A stretch of 17,387 nt of DNA, taken from positions 1 through 17,387 of the forward strand of contig JBGPJN010000030.1 in assembly GCA_041485445.1 (NCBI GenBank). The letters are read 5' to 3'. The notes beneath the pieces are model-generated. The model was not told the DNA's origin. It did not search any database and worked only from the letters and a program-made list of their open reading frames with translations. A program made the translations under genes and the position numbers. Below are positions 1 through 6,832 of the stretch, in pieces (the first letter of the stretch is position 1; every line of letters begins with the position of its first letter). Source of the DNA: SHYG01 sp041485445 (GTDB taxonomy: Bacteria; Chloroflexota; Dehalococcoidia; Lucifugimonadales; UBA3495).

Positions 1-25
1 CCTTCTTGCCGCGCTGGAACTTCAT
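1..25 (-). CDS. Start of a phage-block gene, cut by the window edge
   Basis: On the minus strand an ATG at 25 opens the peptide MKFQRGKK and runs off the window. A strong ribosome binding site (GGAGGT, then AAGGG before the ATG) lies just upstream, so the start is believable. It follows the major capsid gene by about 100 nt on the same strand. In HK97-type phages the next gene is usually a head-tail connector or a small head protein, but eight residues cannot show which. Confidence 0.5.
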
Positions 26-38
26 CCCTTACCTCCTG

Positions 39-56
39 GCCCCGACTTGTCGGGGC
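39..56. repeat. Small CCCGA/TCGGG hairpin
   Basis: An 8-bp perfect inverted repeat, GCCCCGAC-TT-GTCGGGGC. It belongs to a family of short hairpins with a (G)CCCGA...TCGGG(C) core that recurs at about 9681-9700, 9736-9753, 12114-12136, 14697-14714 and 14727-14746. Here it sits between the capsid gene and the next gene. Confidence 0.6.
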
Positions 57-66
57 ATGTTGTGCC

Positions 67-103
67 GTCCCGCTGCTCCTTCCAGGGGAAGGAGCAGCGG
101 GAC
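67..103. other. Perfect 17-bp stem hairpin downstream of the capsid gene
   Basis: The arms at 67-83 and 87-103 are perfectly complementary over 17 bp with a 3-nt loop. The hairpin begins 18 nt after the capsid stop codon. No U-run follows on the minus strand, so a classical intrinsic terminator is not supported. It could be an RNA processing or stability hairpin between two head genes. Confidence 0.6.
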
Positions 104-121
104 GTTAGCTGACCGGGAATC

Positions 122-1456
122 TTAGGCGACCCCGGTGATGTTGTAGTGCATGGCCGTGTGCTTGGCCGTGGCCCGGTTGCCGCTGCGCTCCTGGAACCCC
201 AGGCGCATGCTGATGACCATGATGTTCTGGCGCTTCTGGATGTCCCGCTGGGTCTCGATGAACAGCTCCCGGCGGAAGCCCACCCGCCACTGGCCGCGGT
301 TGACCATGAGCAGCCGGCCGGTGTTCACCACGTTGCCGGCGTCGGTGACCTTTCCGTCGGTGTCGGCCAGGCGCATCTGCTCCGACACGATCACCGGCAC
401 CCCCTCCACCGACCCCAGCTGCCCCCGCAGCAGGGTGGCGTTGGGCCCCAGCTTGTCCAGGGTGCGGAAGTTGCCGATGCTCAGGGCCCGGATGTAGGTG
501 TTCACGTCGGTGATGTAGGCCAGCTCCGAGGGCCGCACCCCGAACTTGCCCAGCTTGGACCGCACCGCGTTGAACATGTCGTCTGAGACACCGGCGTTGT
601 GGTTGGTGGCCTGGCCGGTGTTGTCCACGATGGGCAGGTGGATCAGGCCGTCGAAGCCGATGAGCCACTGGGCCTTGTTGGCGGTGGTGGCGTTGATGGT
701 GGCGCCGTCGGAGTTGATGCCGTTGGTGACGGTGGTGTCGCCGTTGAGCAGCACGTCGTCAATGACCTCGGCGGCGTTGGTCACCAGGGAGCTGCGCACC
801 TCGGCAGCCATGGCGATGACCGCATCCTCGTCCAGGGTCAGGGACCAGGGCACCTCGGCCACCAGCTCAAAGGCGGTCAAGGTCCGGCGGGCGGTGCTCA
901 ACGCGGTTTGGGTGGTGGCCAGGTTCTCCGTCCCCGGGTACCAGGCCACATCGCCCAGCTGCAGGGGGATCTCAAAGGGGTTGGTGGGCATGTCCACCTT
1001 GGAGAACAGGGGCGACACCATGGTCTCCAGATTCACGTCCATCCACAAGGCCGACGCCTCCGCGGTAGGCACCAGCTCATCGCCGGACCCGGCGGTGGTG
1101 CTGTCCATGGCCGCCTTGAGGCTGACCTGCCACTCCTCCAGCATGCGGGGGTTCAGCCCGGCGGGCTCCCGCAGCTGGGCGGTGAGCACGCTGCGGATGC
1201 ACGCCAGGTCCAGCAGGTCCAGGCCCTGATACTTGCCGTGGGGCACCCGCATGCGGTCGTTGCTCCCAAACCGAGACAGCAGGGCCCGCTTCTCTCCATC
1301 CCGCCACCGGTCCTGCACGCGGCGCAGCTGGGCCGACAGGCGGTTCACCTCTTCCTTCAGCGGCGGCACCTCCGCGTCCATGCGGGACTGGTAAAATTCC
1401 CGGATGCCGGCCACCTCCCGCTTGATTAGCTCCAGGTCCTGGGATCCTAGGCTCAT
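122..1456 (-). CDS. HK97-fold phage major capsid protein
   Basis: The 444-aa product resembles the Phage_capsid family (HK97 gp5 fold), which forms the icosahedral head shell. Residues 1 to about 70 are charged and helical, rich in Glu, Arg and Leu, as expected for the delta/scaffolding domain that the prohead protease removes. The rest fits the shell domain, including a GVPVIVSE segment and a C-terminal stretch ending in a hydrophobic MVISMRLGF strand. An earlier ATG at 1543 adds 29 residues. I chose 1456 because GGGAGGGAGA precedes it at good spacing and the sequence from there begins like a capsid N-terminus. The protease lies 80 nt upstream, the usual protease-capsid order. The gene is intact, so it may be a live prophage gene or a domesticated capsid. 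Family assignment is confident; biological role is not. Confidence 0.92.
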   Translation of the reverse strand: MSLGSQDLELIKREVAGIREFYQSRMDAEVPPLKEEVNRLSAQLRRVQDRWRDGEKRALLSRFGSNDRMRVPHGKYQGLDLLDLACIRSVLTAQLREPAGLNPRMLEEWQVSLKAAMDSTTAGSGDELVPTAEASALWMDVNLETMVSPLFSKVDMPTNPFEIPLQLGDVAWYPGTENLATTQTALSTARRTLTAFELVAEVPWSLTLDEDAVIAMAAEVRSSLVTNAAEVIDDVLLNGDTTVTNGINSDGATINATTANKAQWLIGFDGLIHLPIVDNTGQATNHNAGVSDDMFNAVRSKLGKFGVRPSELAYITDVNTYIRALSIGNFRTLDKLGPNATLLRGQLGSVEGVPVIVSEQMRLADTDGKVTDAGNVVNTGRLLMVNRGQWRVGFRRELFIETQRDIQKRQNIMVISMRLGFQERSGNRATAKHTAMHYNITGVA

Positions 1457-1536
1457 ACCGTCTCCCTCCCAATTGTGATTCACGTCCCGCCACCGGCCAT
1501 CAGACAGCTCGGTGGCCGCCGATGGCCGAAAGCTCC

Positions 1537-2337
1537 CTACCACCGGGCGCCCCGCAGCATCTCCATCACCGCCGCCACCGCCGGGCCGTCGCCGCCCGGC
1601 GCCACAGACCCGCGGTAGGCCCCCCGCTCCACCGCCCCCAGCAGTTCCGCCAGCTCACCGGCCAGCTTGGTAAGGTCATCCACCCGGGCCGCCAGCTCGG
1701 GCCACAGCCCCTCGGCCGCGGCGCCGGCGGTCACGGGCGGTTGCTGCCGCTCCAGCCGGCTCAGGTAGTCACCCAGCCGCGGCGCCTGCCCCAGGGCCCG
1801 GCGCAGGGCGCTGCGGTTGGCCGGCACCGGGACAGCGCTCACCTCCAGCAGCTCCTGCTCCAGGAACCGGATGCCCAGCAGGGCCCCGGTCTTCTCGTGC
1901 CGCCGCTCCTCATACTGGATGGGCCGGAACCCCACCGAGACCCCTCTCTGGTACCCGCCCTGATACAGCGCCGCCACCTCCCGGGCGAACTCCGTGGGAG
2001 CGAACTCCATGCGGGCCAGCAGCCGGTCCGGCTCCCGCCACACCGCCGCGGCCCGGCCGATGACCGGGCGGGCGTAGTCGTGGGCCCACAGAAACACTGG
2101 GTTGCGCTGGTACGCCTCGATCTGCCAGCCCTGGGCCGCAATCACGTCCCCATGACGGTCCACCTCGTCGGTGGACACCACAAAGGTCATCTGCTGCCCC
2201 CGGTCTCCCTCCGCAGCCCGGCCCTCCGCCCCGCTCCACTTGCGCAGCAACGGCGCATCGCTCTGGCCCCGGCGGTACGCCTCCAGGGCCTCCAGCATTC
2301 GCTCCCGCTCCCAGGACCCCTCCTCCGGACTTGGCAA
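1537..2337 (-). CDS. HK97-family prohead protease (peptidase family S78/U35-like), TTG start
   Basis: The 266-aa product matches HK97-family prohead maturation proteases, which cleave the capsid delta domain inside the prohead. With the start used here, the likely catalytic His is about residue 86 (FLWAHDYARP) and the nucleophile Ser about 134 (RGVSVGF). The family motif LLEVSAVPVPAN lies near 163-174. I chose TTG at 2337 because a full ribosome binding site, AAAGGAGGTGA, sits 5 nt before it. The ATG at 2382 would put that site inside the coding region. The C-terminal 80 residues are variable. The gene is first in its operon: no portal or terminase gene is upstream, and the next gene is the divergent Fe-S carrier. 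Identity is confident. Confidence 0.9.
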   Translation of the reverse strand: MPSPEEGSWERERMLEALEAYRRGQSDAPLLRKWSGAEGRAAEGDRGQQMTFVVSTDEVDRHGDVIAAQGWQIEAYQRNPVFLWAHDYARPVIGRAAAVWREPDRLLARMEFAPTEFAREVAALYQGGYQRGVSVGFRPIQYEERRHEKTGALLGIRFLEQELLEVSAVPVPANRSALRRALGQAPRLGDYLSRLERQQPPVTAGAAAEGLWPELAARVDDLTKLAGELAELLGAVERGAYRGSVAPGGDGPAVAAVMEMLRGARW

Positions 2338-2380
2338 GGTTGTCACCTCCTTTCGGTCCCCGGCGCGGCTGGAGGGCAAC

Positions 2381-2410
2381 AAAAAAGACCGCCCCCGCGT
2401 GGGGTCGGTC
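2381..2410 (-). terminator. Intrinsic-terminator-like hairpin in the leader of the protease-capsid operon
   Basis: On the minus strand a stem of 5+4 bp with one mismatch (GACCG.CCCC / GGGG.CGGTC) and a 4-nt loop is followed directly by six U residues. It lies about 50 nt after the predicted transcription start and 43 nt before the protease TTG codon, so it would act as an attenuator. A competing small hairpin (GGGG-ACCGA-CCCC, 2401-2413) overlaps its 5' arm, which would permit two alternative folds. Confidence 0.6.
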
Positions 2411-2448
2411 CCCTTAGCGCATCCCCCGGTCTGGCCACCGCCAGCATC

Positions 2449-2464
2449 TAGACCATTTGTTCTA
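2449..2464. promoter_or_regulatory. Operator-like palindrome at the protease-capsid promoter
   Basis: TAGACCATTTGTTCTA is a 16-bp inverted repeat with 6 of 8 pairs matching. It lies directly at the predicted start of transcription, where a bound repressor would block the promoter. Read on the minus strand it contains AGAAC-N4-GGTCT, one base from a Gram-positive-type LexA box (AGAAC-N4-GTTCT). Binding by LexA or by a phage repressor is inference. Confidence 0.4.
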
Positions 2465-2466
2465 AG

Positions 2467-2494
2467 ACTATCGAACCGCTTTCCGTGCTGTCAA
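2467..2494 (-). promoter_or_regulatory. Sigma70-type promoter for the protease-capsid operon
   Basis: On the minus strand a consensus -35 box TTGACA (2489-2494) is followed after 16 nt by GATAGT (2467-2472), 4 of 6 to the -10 consensus. Transcription would start near 2460, giving a leader of about 120 nt. The interval 2338-2687 otherwise holds no gene: it contains this promoter, the operator, the leader hairpin and the start region of the divergent Fe-S carrier gene. Confidence 0.55.
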
Positions 2495-2598
2495 CACCCC
2501 ACTGTCACCGCTGCGTCACGCCGGCGGCCCCGAACCACCGGCCAAGCTGGCAGAGGCGGAACCGGCCAATTGCACCAGATACGCCAGCCCGCGCCGCA

Positions 2599-2623
2599 TT
2601 GACTCCCGCCTTGGCGGTATGAT
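2599..2623 (+). promoter_or_regulatory. Possible weak promoter for the Fe-S carrier gene
   Basis: TTGACT (2599-2604) and TATGAT (2618-2623) are both good boxes, but the 13-nt spacer is too short for a normal sigma70 promoter. With a 16-nt spacer the -10 would be GATAGC, which is poor. The spacer holds a small CCGCC/GGCGG hairpin. Some promoter is expected here because the upstream genes are divergent. Confidence 0.3.
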
Positions 2624-2687
2624 AGCCTGATGTCCAGTGGAGGCGGGCGTGTTTGCCGGCCTCTGACAGACTTGGCGGGAGAGGAAC

Positions 2688-3173
2688 ATGCTGAATATCA
2701 CTCCCTTGGCGATCGAAAAACTCAGAGAGGTCATGGAGCAGGAGCAGGAACCCAATGGCTCCTTGCGCATCGTCGCTATGCCCGCCGAGCGCGGTGGGTT
2801 GCAATACATGCTCACCATGGAGAAGGAGACCCAGCCTGACGACATGGAGCTGAACTTCCAGGGTCTCAAGTTCCTCATGGACTCGGACAGCGCCCCCTTC
2901 CTGGACGAGGCCACCATTGACTACATCGAGCAGTTCGGCGGCCGCGTGGGGTTCGTCATCAACAACCCCATGTTCGCCACCGGCGGCGGCTGTGGCAGCG
3001 GCGGGTGCGGGTGTGGCAGCGGCGGCGGTGGGTGCGGCTGCGGCGGTGGTGGTGAACACGAGCACGGCGAAAGCCACGAGCACGGCCACGCCGAGGGCCA
3101 GGCCCAGGCGGGCGCCTGCGGCTGCGGCAACAGCGGCGGCTGCAACTGCGGCGGCGGTGGCCACGGCCACTAA
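2688..3173 (+). CDS. HesB/IscA-like Fe-S carrier with a Cys/His/Gly-rich metal-binding-like tail
   Basis: Residues 1 to about 98 resemble A-type Fe-S carrier proteins (HesB/IscA/ErpA family), which hold and deliver iron-sulfur clusters in the cytoplasm. The start MLNITPLAIEKLREVM and the GGLQYML strand are typical. Two points are unusual. The family's first ligand cysteine (in GGCSG) is absent: the aligned segment reads PAERGGLQY at 32-40. The terminal CxC (C107, C109) is kept but embedded in a long tail. Residues 99-161 are almost only Gly, Cys, His, Ser and Glu, with nine Cys (102, 107, 109, 116, 118, 144, 146, 152, 154) and seven His (124, 126, 130, 132, 134, 159, 161). Normal family members are about 105-125 aa. 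The ATG follows GGGAGAGG. A strong terminator comes right after, so the gene is monocistronic. Metal storage or delivery is inference. Confidence 0.85.
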   Translation: MLNITPLAIEKLREVMEQEQEPNGSLRIVAMPAERGGLQYMLTMEKETQPDDMELNFQGLKFLMDSDSAPFLDEATIDYIEQFGGRVGFVINNPMFATGGGCGSGGCGCGSGGGGCGCGGGGEHEHGESHEHGHAEGQAQAGACGCGNSGGCNCGGGGHGH

Positions 3174-3201
3174 CCCCCAGCAGCTTCAGGACAACCAAGT
3201 G

Positions 3202-3232
3202 AGGCCCCGAGAGATTCGGGGCCTTTGCTTTT
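3202..3232 (+). terminator. Rho-independent terminator after the Fe-S carrier gene
   Basis: A perfect 9-bp GC-rich stem (AGGCCCCGA / TCGGGGCCT, loop GAGAT) is followed by TTGCTTTT. It lies 28 nt after the stop codon and separates this gene from the next promoter. Confidence 0.85.
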
Positions 3233-3245
3233 GTGCGGGGGCAGC

Positions 3246-3274
3246 TTGACGCCCCAGAAGTGCGTCCGCATAAT
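3246..3274 (+). promoter_or_regulatory. Promoter for the gamma-glutamyltransferase-family gene
   Basis: TTGACG (3246-3251), a 17-nt spacer and CATAAT (3269-3274). The same -10 with a 17-nt spacer occurs before the NHL gene (13562-13567). The leader would be about 110 nt and contains the repeat at 3294-3370. Confidence 0.65.
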
Positions 3275-3293
3275 CTGGCTGGCAGGGGTAATA

Positions 3294-3370
3294 CCCCTCA
3301 CCTCAATCCTCTCCCACAAGGTTAACCTTAGCGAACGCAGCGAGAGTAAGGGGAGAGGGCTAGGATGAGG
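3294..3370. repeat. CCCTCTCCC-type palindromic repeat in a 5' leader
   Basis: Arms of the type CCTCACCTCAATCCTCTCCC and GGGAGAGGGCTAGGATGAGG are imperfectly inverted around a nested segment of about 30 nt that itself has CTTA/TAAG ends. Related shorter copies are at 7064-7100, 12271-12307 and 14788-14826. This one would be transcribed as a long hairpin in the leader of the following gene, ending about 13 nt before its ribosome binding site. Confidence 0.7.
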
Positions 3371-3393
3371 ATGCGCCCACAAGGAGGCCCACC

Positions 3394-5142
3394 ATGCCCA
3401 GCTCCCCCCACGGCGTGAACTATGAGGCCAACCGCCCGGTGGTTATGGGCCGCCACGGCATGGTGTGCTCCGGCCATCCCCTGGCCTCCCAGGCCGGCAT
3501 CACCACCCTCCAGAAGGGCGGCAACGCCGTGGACGCCGCCATCGCCACCGCCGCGGCCCTCAACGTCACCGAGCCCCTCATGTCCGGCATCGGCGGCGAC
3601 GGCTTCATCATGGTCTACTGGAAGCTGGGCGACCGCCTGGAGATCTCCAACGGCACCGGCGCCGCCCCCTACACCGCCGACCCGGACCACTTCCGCTCCC
3701 GGGGCATCCCTTTCAAGGGCATCCTCTCCGTGTCGGTGCCCGGCCTGGTCCATAGCTGGCTGGACGCCCATGAGAGGTACGGCGCCCTGCCCCTGGCGGA
3801 GGTGCTGGCCCCGGCGATCGACCTGGCCGAGGCCGGCTTCCCCGTCAGCCACGTGCTGGCCGCCGCCATCGCCGCCGACCCCTGGCTGGGCCGCTTCCCC
3901 ACTTCCAGCGCCGTGTTCTGGCCCGGCGGGCGCCCCCTGCGCGCCGGGCAAATCCTGCACCAGCAAAACCTGGCCCGCACCTTCCGCGCCATCGCCCAGG
4001 GGGGCCGCGACGCCTTCTACCGGGGCGACCTCGCCCGCGCCCTGGTGCGCGCCAGCCAGGAGCAGGGCGGGCTGCTCACCCTCCAGGACCTGGCCGGCTG
4101 CCGCGCCCGCTGGGAGGCGCCCATCGCCACCAGCTACCACGGCCGCACGGTCTACGAAGCGCCGCCCAACTCCAGCGGCCACGTGCTGCTCCAGGAGCTG
4201 AACCTGGTGGAGCAGTTCGACCTCCAGTCCCTGGGCTGCAACACCGCCGAGAGCATCCACCTGATGGTGGAGGCCAAGAAGCTGGCCTTCATGGACCGGG
4301 AGGCCTACGTGGCCGACCCCGACTTCGTCCCGGCGCCCACCCAGGGCCTCATCTCCAAGGAGTATGCCAGGGAACGGGCCAGCCTCATTGACCTGGAGCG
4401 CGCCGCATCCCAGGTCCAGCCCGGCGACCCCTGGCCCCACCAGCCGGACCAGACAGGCCGCCGCCGGCCCGCCGCGCCTTCGGGAGTCAGCCGCGCCCAG
4501 GAGGACACCACCTGCTTTGTGGTGGCCGACCGCTGGGGCAACGCCGTCTGCCAGCTCCAGAGCCTCCAGGGCGCCTGGGGCTCCAGCCTCATCGCCGGCG
4601 ACACCGGCATCCTGCTCAACAACCGCATGACCTACTGGCACCTGGACCCCAGCCATCCCGACTGCCTCCAGCCCGGCAAGCGGGTGCGCCACACCATGAA
4701 CCCGGTGATGGTCTTCCAGGACTCCGTCCCCCCTTACCAAGGGGGAACTACAGGGGGGTCAAACGGCGGCGGCTCCCGCCAACTGGTCCTGGTCAGCGGC
4801 ACCCCCGGCGCCGACACCCAGGTGCAGACCAACCTCCAGGTCATCACCCACGTCCTGGACTTCGGCATGACCGTGGCCGAGGCCGTGGAGGCTCCCCGCT
4901 GGCGCAATACCCAGAGTCCCACCGAGTCCAACCTCCCCCACGTCTGCCCGGATGAGCTGCTGCTGGAGGGCCGCTTCGGCGGCGACGTGCGCGACGGCTT
5001 GCAGCGCCGCGGCCACCCGCTTAACCTGATCGGCGACTGGGCCGCCGCCGGCAGCGAGATGATGATCCAGGTTGACCCCGATCCCGGCGCCCTCCACGGC
5101 GCCGCCGACCCGCGACGTGACGGGTACGCCATCGGGTGGTAA
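3394..5142 (+). CDS. Gamma-glutamyltransferase-family protein (Ntn hydrolase)
   Basis: The 582-aa product matches the gamma-glutamyltranspeptidase family, Ntn hydrolases that self-cleave to expose an N-terminal Thr and transfer or hydrolyse gamma-glutamyl groups. The N-terminal block GGNAVDAAIATAAALNVTEP and the GIGGDGF loop are typical. The predicted autoprocessing and nucleophile Thr is T372 in EDTTCFVVAD. The WGSS and TGILLNNRM segments are in order. There is no signal peptide, so it is probably cytoplasmic, unlike periplasmic GGT of E. coli. Many such proteins in environmental bacteria have unproven substrates. The ATG follows AAGGAGG. Residues about 444-462 (SVPPYQGGTTGG and following) are foreign to the family and encoded by a repeat element (4726-4760) without loss of frame. 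The next gene starts 26 nt after the stop, so the two may be cotranscribed. Confidence 0.88.
   Translation: MPSSPHGVNYEANRPVVMGRHGMVCSGHPLASQAGITTLQKGGNAVDAAIATAAALNVTEPLMSGIGGDGFIMVYWKLGDRLEISNGTGAAPYTADPDHFRSRGIPFKGILSVSVPGLVHSWLDAHERYGALPLAEVLAPAIDLAEAGFPVSHVLAAAIAADPWLGRFPTSSAVFWPGGRPLRAGQILHQQNLARTFRAIAQGGRDAFYRGDLARALVRASQEQGGLLTLQDLAGCRARWEAPIATSYHGRTVYEAPPNSSGHVLLQELNLVEQFDLQSLGCNTAESIHLMVEAKKLAFMDREAYVADPDFVPAPTQGLISKEYARERASLIDLERAASQVQPGDPWPHQPDQTGRRRPAAPSGVSRAQEDTTCFVVADRWGNAVCQLQSLQGAWGSSLIAGDTGILLNNRMTYWHLDPSHPDCLQPGKRVRHTMNPVMVFQDSVPPYQGGTTGGSNGGGSRQLVLVSGTPGADTQVQTNLQVITHVLDFGMTVAEAVEAPRWRNTQSPTESNLPHVCPDELLLEGRFGGDVRDGLQRRGHPLNLIGDWAAAGSEMMIQVDPDPGALHGAADPRRDGYAIGW
4726..4760. 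repeat. CCCCTTACCAAGGGG repeat inside the coding sequence
   Basis: This segment is nearly identical over about 35 nt to the intergenic copy at 13457-13491; both have the CCCCCTTACCAAGGGGG hairpin followed by a TACAG-GGGGG tail. A shorter inverted copy is at 13395-13415. Here it lies in frame within the gamma-glutamyltransferase gene and encodes an added Pro/Gly/Thr-rich loop. Confidence 0.8.
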
Positions 5143-5168
5143 ACTGGCCCCGTAGGCGGTGAGCGGAA

Positions 5169-5675
5169 ATGCCGATGCGTATACCTGGTCACAAGCGGAG
5201 CGCCAACCCCGACGAGGTGGGCACCCGCGCCGGCGAGTTCGCCGAGGCCATTCGCGCCGGCAGCATGGACCTGGCCTGGTCCATGCTCTCCAAGGAGACC
5301 CGCGGCATGCGCATGGGGGTGTGGGCCACCCGCAACAATATCGACATGCAGCTGGCCTACCGGGCCGGCTACGACGCTGGTCATCCCCAGCGCCAGTCCA
5401 TGCTGGAGGACTTCCGCACCACCGTATTGCGCCTGTGGCCCCTGGAAGACCTGGCGGACCTGGGCATTGCCCCCACCAGCTATATCGATGACCAGCACGC
5501 CTTCGTGTTCCTGCCCTTTGGCATCACCGCCGACTCCAGCCGCATCGCCCGCCGCCGCGTCATGTCCGGCCTGATCATCCCCATGCTGCTGGAGGAGGGC
5601 CGGTGGCAGGTGGACCTGCCCGGTTGGCGCTTCCTGGAGACCCCGGGGCCCCGGCAGTCCCAGGAGCCGGAGTAG
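5169..5675 (+). CDS. Conserved-looking protein of unknown function, possibly NTF2-like
   Basis: I do not recognise this 168-aa protein. It has no signal peptide, membrane segment or metal-binding motif. The start is helical (EFAEAIRAGSMDLAWSML), and the end reads LLEEGRWQVDLPGW. This pattern, in which early helices say how much of something remains and a late strand carries 'W+VDLPGW', recalls NTF2-like/SnoaL small proteins, but the resemblance is weak. ATG 5169 has only a poor ribosome binding site (GGTGAGCGG), and a second Met two codons later is possible. It follows the gamma-glutamyltransferase by 26 nt and precedes the HNH gene by 4 nt, so it probably shares their transcript. Confidence 0.6.
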   Translation: MPMRIPGHKRSANPDEVGTRAGEFAEAIRAGSMDLAWSMLSKETRGMRMGVWATRNNIDMQLAYRAGYDAGHPQRQSMLEDFRTTVLRLWPLEDLADLGIAPTSYIDDQHAFVFLPFGITADSSRIARRRVMSGLIIPMLLEEGRWQVDLPGWRFLETPGPRQSQEPE

Positions 5676-5679
5676 CCGC

Positions 5680-6014
5680 GTGTCCCGGCCCTCAGGCACC
5701 CGGCGCGCCCTGGACGACCTGCCCGCTGTCGCCGGCCCGGCCCAATGTGAGCTATGCCTCTGCCAGGTGAGCCGCTACACCATCACCACCTGGTGCCCCG
5801 GGCCAAGGGCGGCAACCACGGCCCCAAGGCCAGCCTTTGCTCCTCTTGCCACCGCCAGGTCCACGCCCTCTTCTCCGAAACCACCCTGGCCCGGGAGCTG
5901 AACTCCATTCCGGCGCTGCAGGCCAACGGGCAGATCAGCCTCTACCTGCAGTGGGTCCGCAAGCAAGGCGGCGCTGCCGGCGCGCGGGTGCGCCGGTCCA
6001 ACCACCGCCGGTAG
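5680..6014 (+). pseudogene. HNH endonuclease with a one-base frameshift
   Basis: Two overlapping frames together make one HNH protein. GTG 5680, with GGAG 7 nt upstream, opens MSRPSGTRR...CELCLCQVSRYT and holds the first CxxC zinc pair. The frame then loses sense. From about 5775 the -1 frame continues with HHLVPRAKGG, the second pair LCSSCH, and RQVHALFSETTLARELN, ending at 6014. Relatives known to me read CELCGREV...HHL.PR.KGG without a break. Adding one C within the ATC-ACC-ACC stretch near 5783 would restore RYTIHHLVPR. The catalytic His and both zinc pairs are therefore split between frames. Causes could be a true mutation, a sequencing or assembly indel, or less likely programmed frameshifting; I see no slippery heptamer. 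ATG 5754 would give an 86-aa product lacking the first zinc pair. Confidence 0.7.
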
Positions 6015-6042
6015 CCGCCCGTAGCTGCGCCAGGCCCGCTCC

Positions 6043-6071
6043 TTGTCTTCCTTCCGGCGGGATACTATACT
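6043..6071 (+). promoter_or_regulatory. Promoter for the LON-domain gene
   Basis: TTGTCT (6043-6048), a 17-nt spacer and TATACT (6066-6071, 5 of 6 to consensus). Transcription would begin near 6078, which rules out translation starts upstream of that point and fits a start at 6094 or 6109. Confidence 0.6.
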
Positions 6072-6108
6072 CCTGGTATTATGGCCTGATTTTATGGAAG
6101 GTGCGCCA

Positions 6109-6774
6109 GTGCCCGACCGCGACCTCATTGAGCTGCCACTGTTCCCCTTGAATGTGGTGCTGTTCCCCGGAATGCGCATGCCCCTGCACATCTTTGAGGA
6201 ACGGTACAAGACCATGATCGGGGATTGTGTGGCGCGGGAGCAGCCCTTCGGCGTGGTGCTGATCCGGGAGGGCCAAGAGGTGGGCGACCCCGCTGAGCCC
6301 TTCCGCACCGGCACCACCGCCCGCATTGCCAGGGTGGTCCGCCTGGAAGAGGGAAAGCTCAACATCGTCACCCACGGCGAGCGGCGGTTTGAGCTGGTGG
6401 ACATAACCCAGCGCACGCCTCACCTGGCGGGGCGAGTGCGTTACCTGGAGGAGGCCGCCGGCAACGTGGCGCCCGAGTTACTGCGCGAGGCCGGGGAGGG
6501 GCAGACCACCCTGCTCCGTCATCTGGCCGCCCTGGCCGGCGGCTGGGTCGCCAGCGTAGACGTGCCCGGCGACCCGGTGCAGCTATCCTTTGCGGTCATC
6601 GCCAGCCTGGCCTCCGTCATTGACCTGCCCTCCCAGCTGCGCCAGCGGCTCCTGGAGTCCCCCACGGCACAGGAGCGCCTGAAGCTGCTGCTGCCCATCC
6701 TCCACCGGGGCAACCAGATCCTGCAGCAGCAGGTAGACAAGCGCAACCCCTTCCAAGGCGCCCGGCTGAACTGA
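6109..6774 (+). CDS. LON substrate-binding (Lon N-terminal) domain protein
   Basis: The 222-aa product has the LON substrate-binding domain (PF02190-like) without the Lon ATPase or protease parts. The start IELPLFPLNVVLFPGMRMPLHIFEERY is diagnostic, as are the FGVVLI strand and the G.ERRFEL turn. The C-terminal half is helical (SQLRQRLLESPTAQERLKLLLPILHR), as in the N-terminal region of Lon. Stand-alone proteins of this type are widespread; they are thought to act in substrate recognition or as adaptors, and no single function is proven. I chose GTG 6109 because GGAAGGTG precedes it by 5 nt; in-frame ATG 6094 is the alternative and adds five residues. It has its own promoter after the frameshifted HNH gene. 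Confidence 0.85.
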   Translation: MPDRDLIELPLFPLNVVLFPGMRMPLHIFEERYKTMIGDCVAREQPFGVVLIREGQEVGDPAEPFRTGTTARIARVVRLEEGKLNIVTHGERRFELVDITQRTPHLAGRVRYLEEAAGNVAPELLREAGEGQTTLLRHLAALAGGWVASVDVPGDPVQLSFAVIASLASVIDLPSQLRQRLLESPTAQERLKLLLPILHRGNQILQQQVDKRNPFQGARLN

Positions 6775-6832
6775 CCTGTCCCCTCAGTGGCGGCGGGTTG
6801 CCTTTGCCATTCTCTTGCCATGGGCTGGGGAC

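Noticed and set aside
2505..3170. A 221-aa minus-strand frame, Ala-rich, opposite the Fe-S carrier
   Set aside because: The Ala run is only the complement of the Gly/Cys tail codons; no start signal or family match.
3328..4740. A 470-aa open frame on the minus strand opposite the gamma-glutamyltransferase
   Set aside because: It is rich in Gly, Ala, Val and His with no family features, typical of the antisense of a GC-rich gene; the plus-strand gene is certain.
6043..6108. TTG 6043 as the start of the LON-domain gene
   Set aside because: It would put the start inside the -35 box and add residues absent from the family.
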